From Dendrocalamus latiflorus (lineage: Eukaryota > Streptophyta > Magnoliopsida > Poales > Poaceae): a stretch of DNA of 64,000 nt. A model generated the notes under the pieces. The model searched no databases and had not been told where the DNA came from. It was given only the letters and a program-made list of their open reading frames with translations. Location of the stretch: NCBI GenBank assembly GCA_017311315.1, contig CM029666.1, positions 40,016,225 to 40,080,224 on the forward strand, given 5' to 3'. Below, piece by piece: positions 23,523 through 34,762 of the stretch. Each line of letters starts with the position of its first letter. Within the stretch, counting starts at the first letter, position 1. The translations under genes were made by a program, and so were the position numbers.

Positions 23523-24284
23523 ATGGTGAAGAAGAGACTGAAGAAATTGAATGCCAATGAAGATTTGGAGTTCTTGAACCAGGTCATGGCGGAGCAACCC
23601 TTGCTCCCCTTCCTAATCCCTCTTGGCCTTTTTGCATGGTTCGTCGAACGGTGGGTTGTGCCATTCTCTAACTGGGTTCCCCTCGCCGCTGCCGTTTGGG
23701 CTACAATTCAGGTAGTTGTTTCTGCAATAGTGTTTAGATTAATTAATTTATAGGTTGTGATTAATTTGGATCAGCTTCTTTGATGTCATGTTGAATTATT
23801 TGGAGCATGGTCTTTGGACTGGACCTTCAGATGATACTTTGTAATTTGGTGTGTGCTACTGTTTGTTTCTTGATTGAGAAGTGCTGATCTATGTTTTTGG
23901 TTTGTAAATTGCTCATAATTTTGAAGGGAAGGCTAACAGCTAGCAACACTTTATCCCTGTCACTATAGTTTGTTTTGTCTACTTAGTTCTTACCATGTCG
24001 TATTATTTTGGCAGTATGGGAGGTTTAAAAGGAGGATAGCTGTAGAAGATTTGAACAAAAGATGGAAGCATCTTATACTGATTACTGAACACAATGGTAT
24101 GTTCTGTTCCTTTACTTAATTTTTTCTTCTCTTTATTTATAGACTTTCAGCCATACTCCTTTTACGTCTGTTGTAGCCTAACACACCAATAGAGCCTTGC
24201 GAGTGGTTGAACAAGCTTCTGATAGAAGTTTGGCCCAATTACATGGAACCGAAACTAGCAAGGAGGTTTCAATCTACTGTTGAG
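23523..24284 (+). pseudogene. Captured SMP/C2 protein fragment (NTMC2 type 3-like), three exons
   Basis: The N-terminal part of a plant synaptotagmin-like protein that tethers ER contact sites. Exon 1 (23523-23711) begins MVKKRLKKLNANEDLEFLNQ and contains a hydrophobic membrane hairpin (PLLPFLIPLGLFAWF). Exon 2 (24015-24096) reads YGRFKRRIAVEDLNKRWKHL. Exon 3 (24177-24284) gives TPIEPCEWLNKLLIEVWPNY, the start of the SMP lipid-transfer domain. Introns keep GT-AG ends, but the exon 2-3 junction as read creates a frame break and stop. The SMP remainder and C2 domains are absent, and the sequence soon meets a Helitron-like end, then CACTA subterminal repeats. Confidence 0.7.
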
Positions 24285-24362
24285 GTCAGCTTCTGTTGAG
24301 GTTATACAAACCAAGAGTTCGAGGAAAAGGACTACATGTTTATGTATCATCTTTTTTTTGGA

Positions 24363-24393
24363 TTCCGTTGCAACGCACGGGCAATGTACTAGT
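24363..24393 (+). mobile_element. Helitron-like 3' terminus
   Basis: CCGTTGCAACGCACGGGC, then a short spacer and CTAG followed by T, matches the hairpin-plus-CTRR 3' end of grass Helitrons. It lies about 80 bp after the last captured exon, in the orientation expected if a Helitron picked up the SMP/C2 fragment with its introns. A matching 5' TC terminus was not found. Confidence 0.45.
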
Positions 24394-25242
24394 TAGTTAC
24401 AAACTTGTAGTTTAAGTATGGAGATTGATATGTAAGTCCTGCATGAGTGGTGGCACTTTTAAATTATTATGTGTTGAATTAATATATGTGTTTTTGATCC
24501 AACCGTATTCCTAATTTGATTATTAATTTGCAACAACAAATTATAATAAAATATCATATGCTCGATATGCTACCGCAAATTTTACCGTTGCGATAAACCT
24601 GTATGCAAAATTGGTATTTGGTTGTGATAGGCTGTTGCAACGCCGCTACTATGTTGCGATTCCACTATATGCCATGAACAATGTTCGTTGCTATAGGATC
24701 TATTTGCCACAAAACATATTTCATCGCAATAACTTTATGGCAATGAAACGCCTTCCGTGGCAATAAAACATATTGCAACGAACCGCCTCCCGTGGCAATT
24801 AAACCTGCTGCAACAAAACGCCTCCCGTAGCAATATATCCTGTTGCAACGAAATGCTCTCCGTGGCAATAGGGTCTATTGCCACGAACCATTGGCGTGGC
24901 AATAGAACCTATTACCACGCAATATTTTCGTGGCAAATGATACTATTGCCACGACCAAACTTTGTGACAAAAGAATCTATTGCCACGGAGTCGGCCGTGG
25001 CAATAGCCTATATCGCCACGACATCATTCGTTGCAACAAAAAATAATTGCCACAACACATTGCATGGCAATAACCATAGGTATTGCAACGACACCACAAT
25101 CCGTTGTGCAATCTTTTAAGCACGCAAGTACTTGCCACGCTTGCCAACGGAAGTGATGTGTTGCAATAGTTACATATTGCATCTATTTTGGCCCTATTGC
25201 AACGATTTCGCTCGGTTGTCCTAGACCTGAAAACTAGTAGTG

Positions 25243-26302
25243 CGTATTGGCAGGAGGTGATGAAGAGTGAGCTTGAGGCCATCGACAAGAACAAGACTTG
25301 AAATCTCACTGAGTTGCCGCCTAGCCATAAACCCATTTGGGTGTACAAAGTGAAGGTCTCGTATGGTAAATCATGAGGTACAAGGCACGGTTAGTTGTCA
25401 AGGGGTACGTGGAACAGCATGGGATCGACTTCGACGAGGTATTCGCTCTTGTGACACGACTCGAGATGGTGAGACTTCTGCTTGCCCTTGCAGCGCAAAG
25501 TAGATGGGAAGTCCACCACCTGAACATCAAGTTAGCATTCTTGAATGGCGATCTCTAGGAGGAGGTGTATGTCACTCAACTGAAATGATTCGTCAAAGGA
25601 GGGGAACACAAGGTGTATAGGTGCTTTATAGGCTACGTCAAGCCCTGAGGGTATGGAATATTTGCCTATATAAGAGTCTCAAGAACCTAGAGTTCAAGAA
25701 GTGTCTGCAAAAGCAAGTCATCTACAAAAGGTGTAATAAAGGAGAGGTGCTTGGTGGTGGTGTCTATGTAGATAATCTTATTATCACTGGCACAAGTACA
25801 CATGAAATTGACAAATTTAAGCACAAGATAAAGAGAGTTCGAAATGAGTGATCTCGAACTACTTGCTTACTACCTCAGGATAGAGGTAGAGTAGAAGGCG
25901 AGCTACATCACTCTCAAATAGACGATGCATGCAAAAAAAAAGATCTTGTTGCAAGTTGGGATCAGTGAGTGAACCCAACAAGGTACCGCATGGAGCTAGA
26001 ACTTATGCTCGGGAAGGATGAAGGCGGAGTCCGAATTGATGTATGTACAGAAGCATCATCGGAAGTCTTCGGTACCTGACTCATACCCAGCCGGACATTA
26101 TGTATGTAGCCGGGATGGTGAGCCGATATATAGAGAGGCCAACTCAGCTACACATGTAAGTCGTGAAACAGATCCTCGTGTGCACAGGGGAGCAGCGTGA
26201 GGATATCCTCACGAAGGCAATTGCTCGAGTCTAGTTCAAAGAGATGTGTGATCTGTTAGGCGTCAAAAATATCGCGCAACCAAATCTATATTAGGGGAGA
26301 GA
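25243..26302 (+). pseudogene. copia pol remnant, RT and RNase H part (copy 2)
   Basis: The continuation of 17275-17876 after the CACTA insertion, identical in reading to 746-1805. RT landmarks RYKARLVVKGYVEQHGIDF and LAFLNGDL are present. Both catalytic Asp positions read Asn, and stops and shifts are scattered. Polypurine tract at about 26293-26301. Confidence 0.85.
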
Positions 26303-26552
26303 TAGTTGGAAAGTAATCTAAACTTGCCAAATAATATGATGTCTGGATCCTGATACAATAGGCATCGGATCAAAATTCATTAGTTTGTTTTCTTTATTAG
26401 GTTTTCATTATTTAAGTTATTTCATACATATGTCTATACATGTACTACAAATATTAACTTTAAGTTTGTGATGAAGAACAGAGAAAAACAAAGAGAGAAT
26501 TACACCAAAATTTTGTATCCTCTTGCGTTCGTTTCTAGGGTTGAAATCAACA
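26303..26552 (+). repeat. 3' LTR of the old copia remnant (copy 2)
   Basis: About 250 bp ending TTGAAATCAACA at 26552, next to kinase coding sequence. The old copia therefore inserted into a receptor-kinase gene and separates its C-lobe from any N-terminal part. Confidence 0.6.
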
Positions 26553-27231
26553 TGGCCTACCCGTTCTTCGAGAACCGGTCGCTGGACTCGTGGCTTTTTG
26601 CCGGCGAGGAGAGGCGGCGCCACCTGCCGTGGCCGACGACGCGCCGCATTGCCGTCGACGTCGCCAGGCGGCGAACATACTCCTCGACGGGGGCCTTCGG
26701 GCGCACGTCTCAGACTTCGGCATCTCCATGTCCATCGGCAGGGACGTGACCAGCGTCGACACCCGCTGGAGGGGCGCCGTGGGGTACATGGCGCCGGAGA
26801 TGCTCGTCAACGCGCTGTCCGCCAAGTCCGACGTCTACAGCTACGGCATGACGCCCTTTGAGCTCGTCGGCGGGCGCCGGAACTTCGAGCTCGCCAACGG
26901 CGCCTCCGCGAAGCTGGACTTCACAAGGGACTTCTTCCCGTGCGTCGTGCGGGACAGGATGGCGGAAGGCAGACTCATGGAGGTGGTGGACGTCACCATG
27001 GCGGGCGGCGCGGCCGGCGTCGACGAGGAGGAGGTGAAGGTGGCGCTCTGGCTCATCCAGCACAGCCGGGACAGGAGGCCCAGCATGCCAACTGTCGTGG
27101 AGATGCTCGAAGGGCGCATCCCCGTCGAAATGCCGCCGGGGAGCCGCGTCTTCGTCCTGAATTTCACTGAACCACTTTCCTCGTCAGTTGCGCGCAGTCG
27201 GCCATTATCTGTGTACTTCAATTATTGTTGA
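26553..27231 (+). pseudogene. Receptor-like kinase C-terminal half, catalytic loop deleted (copy 2)
   Basis: Same as 2056-2734: YPFFENRSLDSWLF, then a deletion removing the HxDxKxxN catalytic loop with a frame change near 26667-26672, then an open 213-residue frame (26590-27231) with VSDFGIS, GYMAPEML and a complete C-lobe. It is located directly after the copia LTR. A dead kinase fragment; the long open frame probably reflects GC-rich codon use, not selection. Confidence 0.85.
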
Positions 27232-27682
27232 TTTCGGTTCTTACAAATGCAGCTTGATTGTATGAACTTCGAATTTCAATTGTTTAAGATATTGCATTGT
27301 TCTGGTTCCAAAAATATATACTAGCAACACGTTGCCTCTACAAATCCAATGATCCACGTGAAAATTAAGATAGCACAATTGCACCTAAATATGAGTTTGT
27401 GTTGGATGTATTCCTCGTACGGGTGTACTACCCCACTGCTTGAGAGGAGAGGTTCAAAGCCGAAAGGCTTCTCTCTTTTTAGAGCGGAGAGGAATAGCCT
27501 TTTCGCTCTATTCACCAGCCAATCGGGCGAGCACAGTAGGCAATGCAAATCCCAAATAAATGTAATTGACGACAGAGAATACTAGGCACAAAATCATTCT
27601 ACTGAGGAAGGGTGTTTGGGTGAGGGAAATTTCTTTGGGAATTTTTGGGTTGAACTAAATCCTAACTGCTAAGGATTCCAAT

Positions 27683-28947
27683 CAGTGGCGGATCCAGGAT
27701 TTTACCAAAGGGTATGCCGCACCAAAATTTTCATATACAATTCGGTAAAATTATTTGCCAATTCGGTAAATAATTGTAAAATTTACACCGTAATTCGGTA
27801 TACAGGCACTAAATAATATGATAAGTCTCTTTTTCAAAATATAACGCAAAAAGTCCTTTTTAAAAAAATATGGTGCAAATAATCCCAAAAAACTATGGCT
27901 CGATAGTTTTGACATAATCAAGTATCCTATAAATATTGGACCGAAAACGCTATTTACATCAGCAGAAACAAAAAAAAACAATTTTTCGTGAATAGTAGCT
28001 TTGTCTCTTTATTTCCTTTTCAGCAGGGTTGTCTTTGTAGTTTCTTAATATGAAGATTAAATTTAGATTTCAAATTTTATGGCATGATGGATTGATTTTG
28101 TATCAGTCCTATTAAATTTCTTTGATAATTTTCATTTCTATTTATACCGAATTTTAAAGAGGATGCAGAGAAGTATCCCAAGAGGGGATGCACCGGACAC
28201 GTACTCGGGGAAGAAATAGTAGAACAGGCGGAGCCATACCATATTATTGCCATGGAGAGGGACCTAACCTGTCCTCGACTTCTCCTCTTCTCTCAGTTAA
28301 CCGCCGTACGTGTCGTGATGATTCCATTCCATTCCATTCCATTTGCTCAACGACACTACTACCATTTCCCCTTGTTTGCATGCAGAATTCCGTATAATTT
28401 TACAAGCCAATCGATGGCGCACCACGGCGTCGAGCAACCACTGCTAGACCATGGCGATCCACCTGATGCCGCACAAAAGAAGCCACCGCCTCCAAGCTGC
28501 TTGCCTGCGCCTTCGTCTTCGCCGACGTCGCCATCGTCGGCACCTTCCTCAGCAAGGCCACCGACTACCTCGTCGAGAAGCAGGAGGCGCTCTTCTTCCG
28601 CGCCATCCACGCCAACCAAATCACCAAGGGCGGCGGCGGGGAGGCACGAATGCTGCGCTCCATGGAGACGAACAAGATCCGGTACAAGCTATACACCTCG
28701 GTCGTGCTGCTCGTTGCGTGGTGGCCGCCAGGACGGCGTTCCTGTGGAAAGTGGAGGGGATGCGGCCCGTGGACGCCTTCTACTGCGTGTGCGCGACGAT
28801 GACGATGCTGGGGTACGGCGACAGGAGCTTCACGTCGGAGGCTGGGCGCGTTTGCGGTGGCGTGGATAGTCGTCGCCACGGACGTGCGGACGCGGCGCCC
28901 CAGGGTATGCCGTGGCCCACCCGGCATACCCTGTGGGTCCGCCCCTA
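27683..28947 (+). mobile_element. Pack-hAT, channel type, copy 2
   Basis: Same 1265-bp element as 3186-4450, flanked by ATTCCAAT at 27675-27682 and 28948-28955. Termini CAGTGGCGGATCC and GGGTCCGCCCCTA. Non-autonomous; carries the TPK fragment below. Confidence 0.88.
28414..28890 (+). pseudogene. Captured TPK channel fragment (copy 2)
   Basis: Same as 3917-4393: TPK-like N-terminus from ATG 28414, first pore missing, second pore with TMLGYGD, two frameshifts, and cut by the hAT terminus before the EF-hand region. Non-functional. Confidence 0.85.
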
Positions 28948-28955
28948 ATTCCAAT

Positions 28956-31900
28956 CCAAATCATCCATATCCAAACATGCCTAGTGAACAACTGAACACC
29001 ATGGCATTCCACATATGTTGCTTTTCCTTCTAACCCCCAAAGTACTTCAGGATCAGAAAAGTCTAATTCCGATCATACAAGTCAACAACTAACAAAGTAC
29101 ATCCATCAACAAACCACAAATTTCTTTTTACAACACACAGGAATATGATATCCAATGAAATGCAAAGTCAGAATATCTGGTGACATGGTCTTAATAAGTC
29201 CTGTTGAAAACAACAGTATTCTCAAACCAAGACACGATTACTGTAGGCAGAGCAAGCAACCCCATCAAACAAGAGGCTATTGAGATCAAATCATGAAGCA
29301 CCTAGATTTGGTCATCCAGCGCTCATGGCTCCTGCAGTCAAAACAGGATAAAAAATAAAACTGAGAGCAAAAGTACAGAAATGCCTATGATGATGTTAAA
29401 ATGCCTGTGCCTTGTACTCCTTCAGTGCCTGCTAACAATAGTTGTATGTGTCATGTGCAGATTTATATCTACTCCATATGCCTAATAAGACTATAAACTT
29501 GTATATGAGGTCAGACTTTCCTTTTTCATCAATATCAACTATAAAAAATCTGAGGTTAAGACTTCAAATGCACAGAAATGACTATGGCTGCCTTATACCC
29601 TCATAACAGTAGTTGTACATGTGGCATGTAGATTTACATATACTCCATCTGAATAATAGGAATATAAAATTTTATTTTAGGTCAGACTTTCATTTTCATG
29701 AGTAACAAGCATCTGAGCTTAAGCCATAAAATGCCAAGTTAACTAGAATAGTAAGCATGGCTACCCAAGTCAGTAACCAGATAACACGATACATATAACA
29801 TATGTACTCCTTTCACAATATTTGTGCAACTGTCTTGTGCACATAGACCCAATGAACTATAGAATCAAGGGAAAAGTAAGTATAAATGTTGAAATTGTCA
29901 TCCATTATTAAATGAAAAGCACTCACTGTTCAATTCTCTCTGTAAATGGGTGTGAGGTGAAAAATTAGCATAACTACATTTTAGATCTCATCCGTGGACA
30001 TATCTCGTTAAGCAATTATTCCCCAGTTCAAAAAAATAAGATTATACCCAAAAGGCTAGAGTAATATAGGGCCTTTTCTTTTCAGCTTCTAAAATCTGTT
30101 TTTTGGCTTTTTTTACAGTAACTAACTTTTAAACGGAGTATCTTTTCAAGATAGGGTCTACTAGTTAATTTTAGTATATACTGTGCCGACTTCATTTATA
30201 TCGGCAAAAACCGCATGTGAGTTTTTGTTACTCTGTAATTTCTCGCACGAACAGCCCAAAAGCCAAAAGCCGCAGCCAAAAGCCATAAGTTTCAGTCAAA
30301 AGAATAGACCAATAATAAAACAGAAGTAGGCATATTTTTTTCAGCTTTTGACTTTTCTACAGTAACTAGATTTTAAACGGAGTGTCTTTTCAAGATAGTG
30401 TCTATTAGTTAATTGTAGTACATACTGTACCAACTTTATTTATATTGGCAAAAATTGCACGTGAGTTTCAGTTACTCTGTAAACTCTCACACGAACAGTC
30501 CAAATGCCACAAGCCGCAGCCAAAAAGAACAGGCCCGTAGTGTCTTACTGGATGTAATACTTCCCTGATTCAACATTTAGCGCAACCAAAAAATAATTAC
30601 TACTTCTATTCATGACATGAAACATTTGCCTGATTGCATGACAACTATCTATTTGTCCACATGCCATCATTTACACAACAAGAGTTATAACGAAAATGGC
30701 GAAACCAGATCCAAGACATTTCACAACTCAGAGTAAACGGTGAATCAACCAACCAAAACAACATGCCATGCTTATAAACTATGATAAGATCTAACCAGTT
30801 CAAACAAACACCTCTCTCACAGCCTTTAGGACTTAGGAGGATGTTCAACCATCAACCTGTGTATGTTCATTGAAGCATACCACAGCACAGTCAAGAACTA
30901 AAATGCAGCAAGTGCACAACTGTATCAGATGACATTCTGAATACTTGGATCACCATATTTATTGTGTTCCTCTAGATAACTGATAACCCTGGATCACTTC
31001 TGGTGCTTATTTGGAGCAATGTTTGCATGCCATCCAGCATAATACACTAATGCACACCACATTAAACGACAAAAACCTTTCAGTCTCACAGCATGATCTG
31101 CTAGTCCATACTCTGACTCAATTACAACCTTTCAGTCTCACAGCATGATCTGCTAGTCCATACTCTGACTCAATTACAGTGAGTGATCTGCTACAATCTA
31201 TACCGCAATTGCAGCATGGGGGCTGTAGCAGATCCACGGCGCACAATTTGCTTCATGAGGGAATCAAAAGGCACACCATCAAGGCTTCTGTCCATCAAAG
31301 AAAGCATCCCGATTCTTCCAACTTATTGATAGACGGCGTGGAAGGAAGCAGTTAAAAGAGAATTGAGATATTGGAATGTATCCAACGAGATAGGAGTGCA
31401 TGGAAGTTAGCGATTCATGTACTGGAACCATAACATAAGAAGAAGGCATGACATAAGAAGAAGGTTTAGGGACGATATTTTAGCCTTTCGGAACATCAGT
31501 ATGTAGGTCTTAAGGTTTTAGCCTTATATGTTTTATTACATTACTCTCTTTTTTTGACCTTAAAGAGTTTTCATTCCTAGTCTATCCTTGTTTAGCACAA
31601 AAGGCTTTGTTGTTGCTGCTTTTCCAACTTATTGATCAGAGTGTCCAATTTGTGATCCAAGGGCCGAGGACCTGGATGGACTGCATCCGATCCGGGTTCA
31701 TTCACCAAAATGACATTCCCAGAAAAGCATCATGGCCGGATCTCACAGCGCTCTATCAATTCCAAGACTCCCAAAATATTCACCTTTATATCCCCGAAAT
31801 CCAAATTTCTTCATTGGTGAACAATCCCTCGTGCAACCCTACACCTAGAATTACATCATCCAAATTTATGCAATCCCTCGTGCAACCCAAGACGGCCACG

Positions 31901-32068
31901 CTTGGCCAAGATCGCCAACCAGCATTGCAAAAAGACTGCCTTTTTGAAAAAATTGGCTAAATATTGATGCACTACAAACGCAATCGGTGTAGATTCCAGG
32001 AGTTTGCTGAGATGCTATAGCGTAGAATCAGGAGCAAACAAACTAACCCACACGGCCACAAGAATTAC
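28956..32068. other. Block 3' of the bromodomain exon; no further exons assigned
   Basis: Contains the dimeric Tourist-like MITE (30069-30536) and the 52-bp tandem pair (31076-31178). Because the bromodomain exon at 32069-32749 ends in a splice donor pointing left, later exons should lie here if the gene is intact. None was convincingly found. Confidence 0.4.
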
Positions 32069-32749
32069 CTGCTTCACGGCAACTACGCTGGCAAGAGCAG
32101 CCCCATGCTCCGCGACCAGCCGGTCGAGCACGTCCAGCGTCGCCGCATCCGCCTTGTCTAGGTTCACCTCCACCCTCCCATTCTCCTCCCGCAGGCACCC
32201 ACCCCTCTTCTTCATAATCTCGATCACCGTCCCCTGCACGTCCACCGGCAGCCGCGGAAGCTCGTCGGTGAGCCTCCCCTTGCGCTCGGCGTCCGCCGGC
32301 GGCGGCGGGCGCGCCGCAAGAATAGAAGCCCACCCGGACTCGAAGATGTCGGAGAGCTCGGCCGCGCTCTCGTAAACGGGGTCGCCTTTATTGTTGAAGG
32401 TCATAGCGTTGCGGAAGGTGAGCCGGACGTCGGCGGCGAACGCGAGCGGATCGGCGTAGCGGTGGCGCTCGAGGCGGCGGAGGACGGTGCCGAGGTCCAT
32501 GGGGTCGGAGATGACGGTGTAGTAGTCGGGGATGCCGAGGGCGCGCGCGTCCACCGGCTCGGCGAACACCCACCCGTCCTCGTGCGCCAGTAGACTGTCC
32601 AATAGCTGGCCGCAGCGCACGAACGCATTACCAAGATCGGTGTCCCGGGGATCCGCCGGCCACGGCTGCAGCGGGTACTTGGGTTTCTTGGGGAAGCCTA
32701 GCGGCGACGGCGGTGGCAAGGACGACTCGCGGCGCTTTCGGCGCGGCAT
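32069..32749 (-). CDS. Bromodomain + NET protein (GTE-like), first exon
   Basis: A plant global-transcription-factor-group-E-like chromatin reader that would bind acetylated histones in the nucleus. The start chosen is ATG 32749 (MPRRKRRESSLPPPSPLGF), a basic, nuclear-signal-like N-terminus; the open frame extends further upstream without a better start. The bromodomain spans about residues 60-145 (WVFAEPVDARALGIPDYY, ISDPMDLGTVL, NAMTFNNKGDPVY, with an asparagine at the usual acetyl-lysine contact). A NET-like segment spans about 155-215 (LPRLPVDVQGTVIEIM through DVLDRLVAEHG). The exon ends AVKQ at a GT donor (32068-32067). GTE proteins are usually longer, and no downstream exon was found, so this may be a short paralogue or a partial gene. 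Confidence 0.7.
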
Positions 32750-33165
32750 AGGGTTGGAGATGGTTTGGGTCCTTTGGATTCTAAGTTTTTGAGTCAATTT
32801 CACGGAGCCAACCAGGTAACCTTCTGGAGCCCCTTGCCCGTTCAAAAAAACCTTCTGGGGCACCTATGATGCAAATGGTGACCACATTAGAAACACCCTA
32901 CTTTGCTCGAGAGGATGAGAGTAATCGGCTAATATAGTCATTTTAAAGCGTACAGTTCGTCGTGAAAAATAATACATGCCAATAGAACAAAATTAACTTA
33001 CTACCGGAGCTAAAAAAAAAAGCATACTATAGAAACAATTGAATATAAACTACTACCAACTAAAGTCAAAATATATGTGATATTAGTCTTATTTTGTTTA
33101 TCTCTTCATATAATATGATGGTTAAAACAATTTTAAAACAGATGCTCGGTTTGAAAGATATTAAT
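32750..33165. other. 5' flank of bromodomain gene
   Basis: Upstream region of the minus-strand bromodomain exon. No clear promoter motif was identified, and the remaining sequence is AT-rich without coding signal. Confidence 0.35.
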
Positions 33166-33436
33166 GGTGGTGATCGGTTCGGCTGAAAAGCTCGTGGCTT
33201 ATAGCTGAAAACACAGTAGCTAGCTGAAAAAAACACTGTAGCTGACAGAGGCTTATTTAACATAATTAAATTTAAAAAAATAAAAAAATATGTTAGCCCA
33301 TTACGTATAATACAAACAAATACGGGAAAAAAAGAACCGGCAAAAAAGCTCAACGAAAAGCCAAAAGTTCAGAAAAAGACGAAACTTATGAATAGTGAAA
33401 AATAAGCCAGAAGCCGAAGCCGAGTTGATCAGGGCC
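33166..33436 (-). repeat. MITE with AGCCGA-type ends, copy A
   Basis: Begins GGTGGTGATCGGTTCGGCT and ends AGCCGAGTTGATCAGGGCC, an imperfect inverted pair. The interior (AAAAAGCTCAACGAAAAGCC, TTAGCCCATTACGTATAATAC) is shared in opposite orientation with 59117-59397. Confidence 0.6.
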
Positions 33437-33834
33437 ATGAATCAAGAAACATAAAAAAAGATAGCTTTTTAGGCACTGACGTCATCTCTCGCTTGACTTT
33501 TTCCCCGGAAGAAAACCACCACCCTCCGGACAAAAAAATATGAACGCATTCAATATCCTTTTCCCAGCTCTATACAGATGAATGAATGCACCCTTAAAAA
33601 TTTTAATTCTAACTCAAAATGTGTAGCATATGTCTTTTTCTTTTTTTATCTTTTCCTTTTGATTTAACATTTGTCATTCTTATCAGTTTTGTGACTTTTA
33701 GCATAGAATGAGTTTGAACTTGGCATATTATATATATGTCTGGTAAATTGAGAAGTTGTTTTTGAATTTTTCATGTTGATTTGATGTTCAAGCCGAAGGG
33801 TGAGTGCATAGAACATACCGCCTAGTTCTAGTCC
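33437..33834. other. No gene recognised
   Basis: AT-rich intergenic sequence; nothing supported on either strand. Confidence 0.4.
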
Positions 33835-33842
33835 CTTGCTTC

Positions 33843-34754
33843 CAGTGGCGGAGGACGGAAAAAATTTAAGATATGGCAAAATCGATAACATAGGTAGCAA
33901 AGATTTCTGACACATATAACATATCATGATTGTCACCTACTATATAAGTATAAATATTTAGAATAAATAAAAAGATACAAGTGAAGTCAATAGACTAATC
34001 GAGTGATAACGCACTTCAATTGCGCCTAGGCGATCTAGGCAATTGCCCTTATCTTTTCCTTTTGGATACATCCTTGATCCTTAAATAATTTATGGCCACT
34101 GCGCTAGTGCGCTTCATCATAAATTAATCAAACAAACTAATTTAGTAATTAATTAATAATCCAAATATCACATGACTAATAAAAAAATGATTAACTTTGG
34201 CCATACCTGATGACTGATCGTTTTGTTAATTTGTTTCAGGCCTTCACGGAGACGCTGCCGCGTCACCGACTCGACGACGACGACGCGTCGACGCCAGGAC
34301 TCGTGCTCGGCACTCCGCACTCGCGTAGTCGCGTCTCGCGGTGAACGGGCGGCCGCGGCGCCGTGAGAGACGGCCAGATTCCGTGAAGGCGTCCAGATTC
34401 CGTGAAGGCGCCGCAGGACGGGGGGACACGAAAGACGAAACGACGATTCCGTGAAGGCGTGAAGTAAGTTGAAACGTCGAGTCTCGTAAACGAGTAAACG
34501 ACCGTATACTCTGGTCTCTGGATGTGCCAACAAAGTTACAAAAAGGCCAAAGGGCCCATAGGCCATAGGAGTATAGGACCACATAAAGTAGCAGCCCATA
34601 AGGTTGGCATCCGACGGACGACAGTGAGTTTTTTCTAGCGAAACTCCATTTTCTTTGATGTGCTCATGGTACAGAGTGATTTGGGGGTAAAAATTTCTGA
34701 GAATTTAAGGTATGGCGAGCGCCATACCTTGCCATATTGAGAGCTCCGCCCCTG
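33843..34754 (-). mobile_element. 912-bp non-autonomous hAT, copy A
   Basis: Termini CAGTGGCGGAGGACGGAAAA and GAGCTCCGCCCCTG, flanked by a perfect 8-bp duplication CTTGCTTC at 33835-33842 and 34755-34762. No transposase. The interior contains three copies of GATTCCGTGAAGGCG (34375-34465), and long overlapping minus-strand frames that look like GC-rich by-products. A near-identical copy of exactly the same length lies inverted at 41129-42040. Confidence 0.88.
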
Positions 34755-34762
34755 CTTGCTTC

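Larger units (their letters stand above)
17877..25242 (+). mobile_element. Pack-CACTA transposon, 7366 bp, inside copia pol
   Basis: Left terminus CACTACTAGATTTCAGG at 17877 and right terminus CCTGAAAACTAGTAGTG ending at 25242 are inverted repeats with one mismatch in 17. Flanking three bases are AGT (17874-17876) and CGT (25243-25245), a 3-bp target duplication with one change. Removing the element restores the copia pol reading order. Both ends carry dense TTGCAACG/GTGGCAAT subterminal motifs. No transposase is visible, so it is non-autonomous. The interior holds a gypsy-like LTR, PG1-beta repeats, an unknown antisense exon and three exons of an SMP/C2 protein, some perhaps brought in by a Helitron. 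Confidence 0.88.
24498..32537 (+). repeat. Direct duplicate of 1-8039
   Basis: The same 8-kb sequence as the start of the window (offset 24497, changing to 24498 after one extra T in the run near 31550). Here it continues normally past 32537 into the start of the bromodomain gene, where copy 1 folds back. This is therefore the complete version of the locus. Confidence 0.95.

Noticed and set aside
34168..34599. 143-codon and 112-codon frames in the 912-bp hAT (also 41284-41715) as transposase
   Set aside because: No hAT dimerisation or catalytic motifs; the frames overlap in a GC-rich block with simple repeats.
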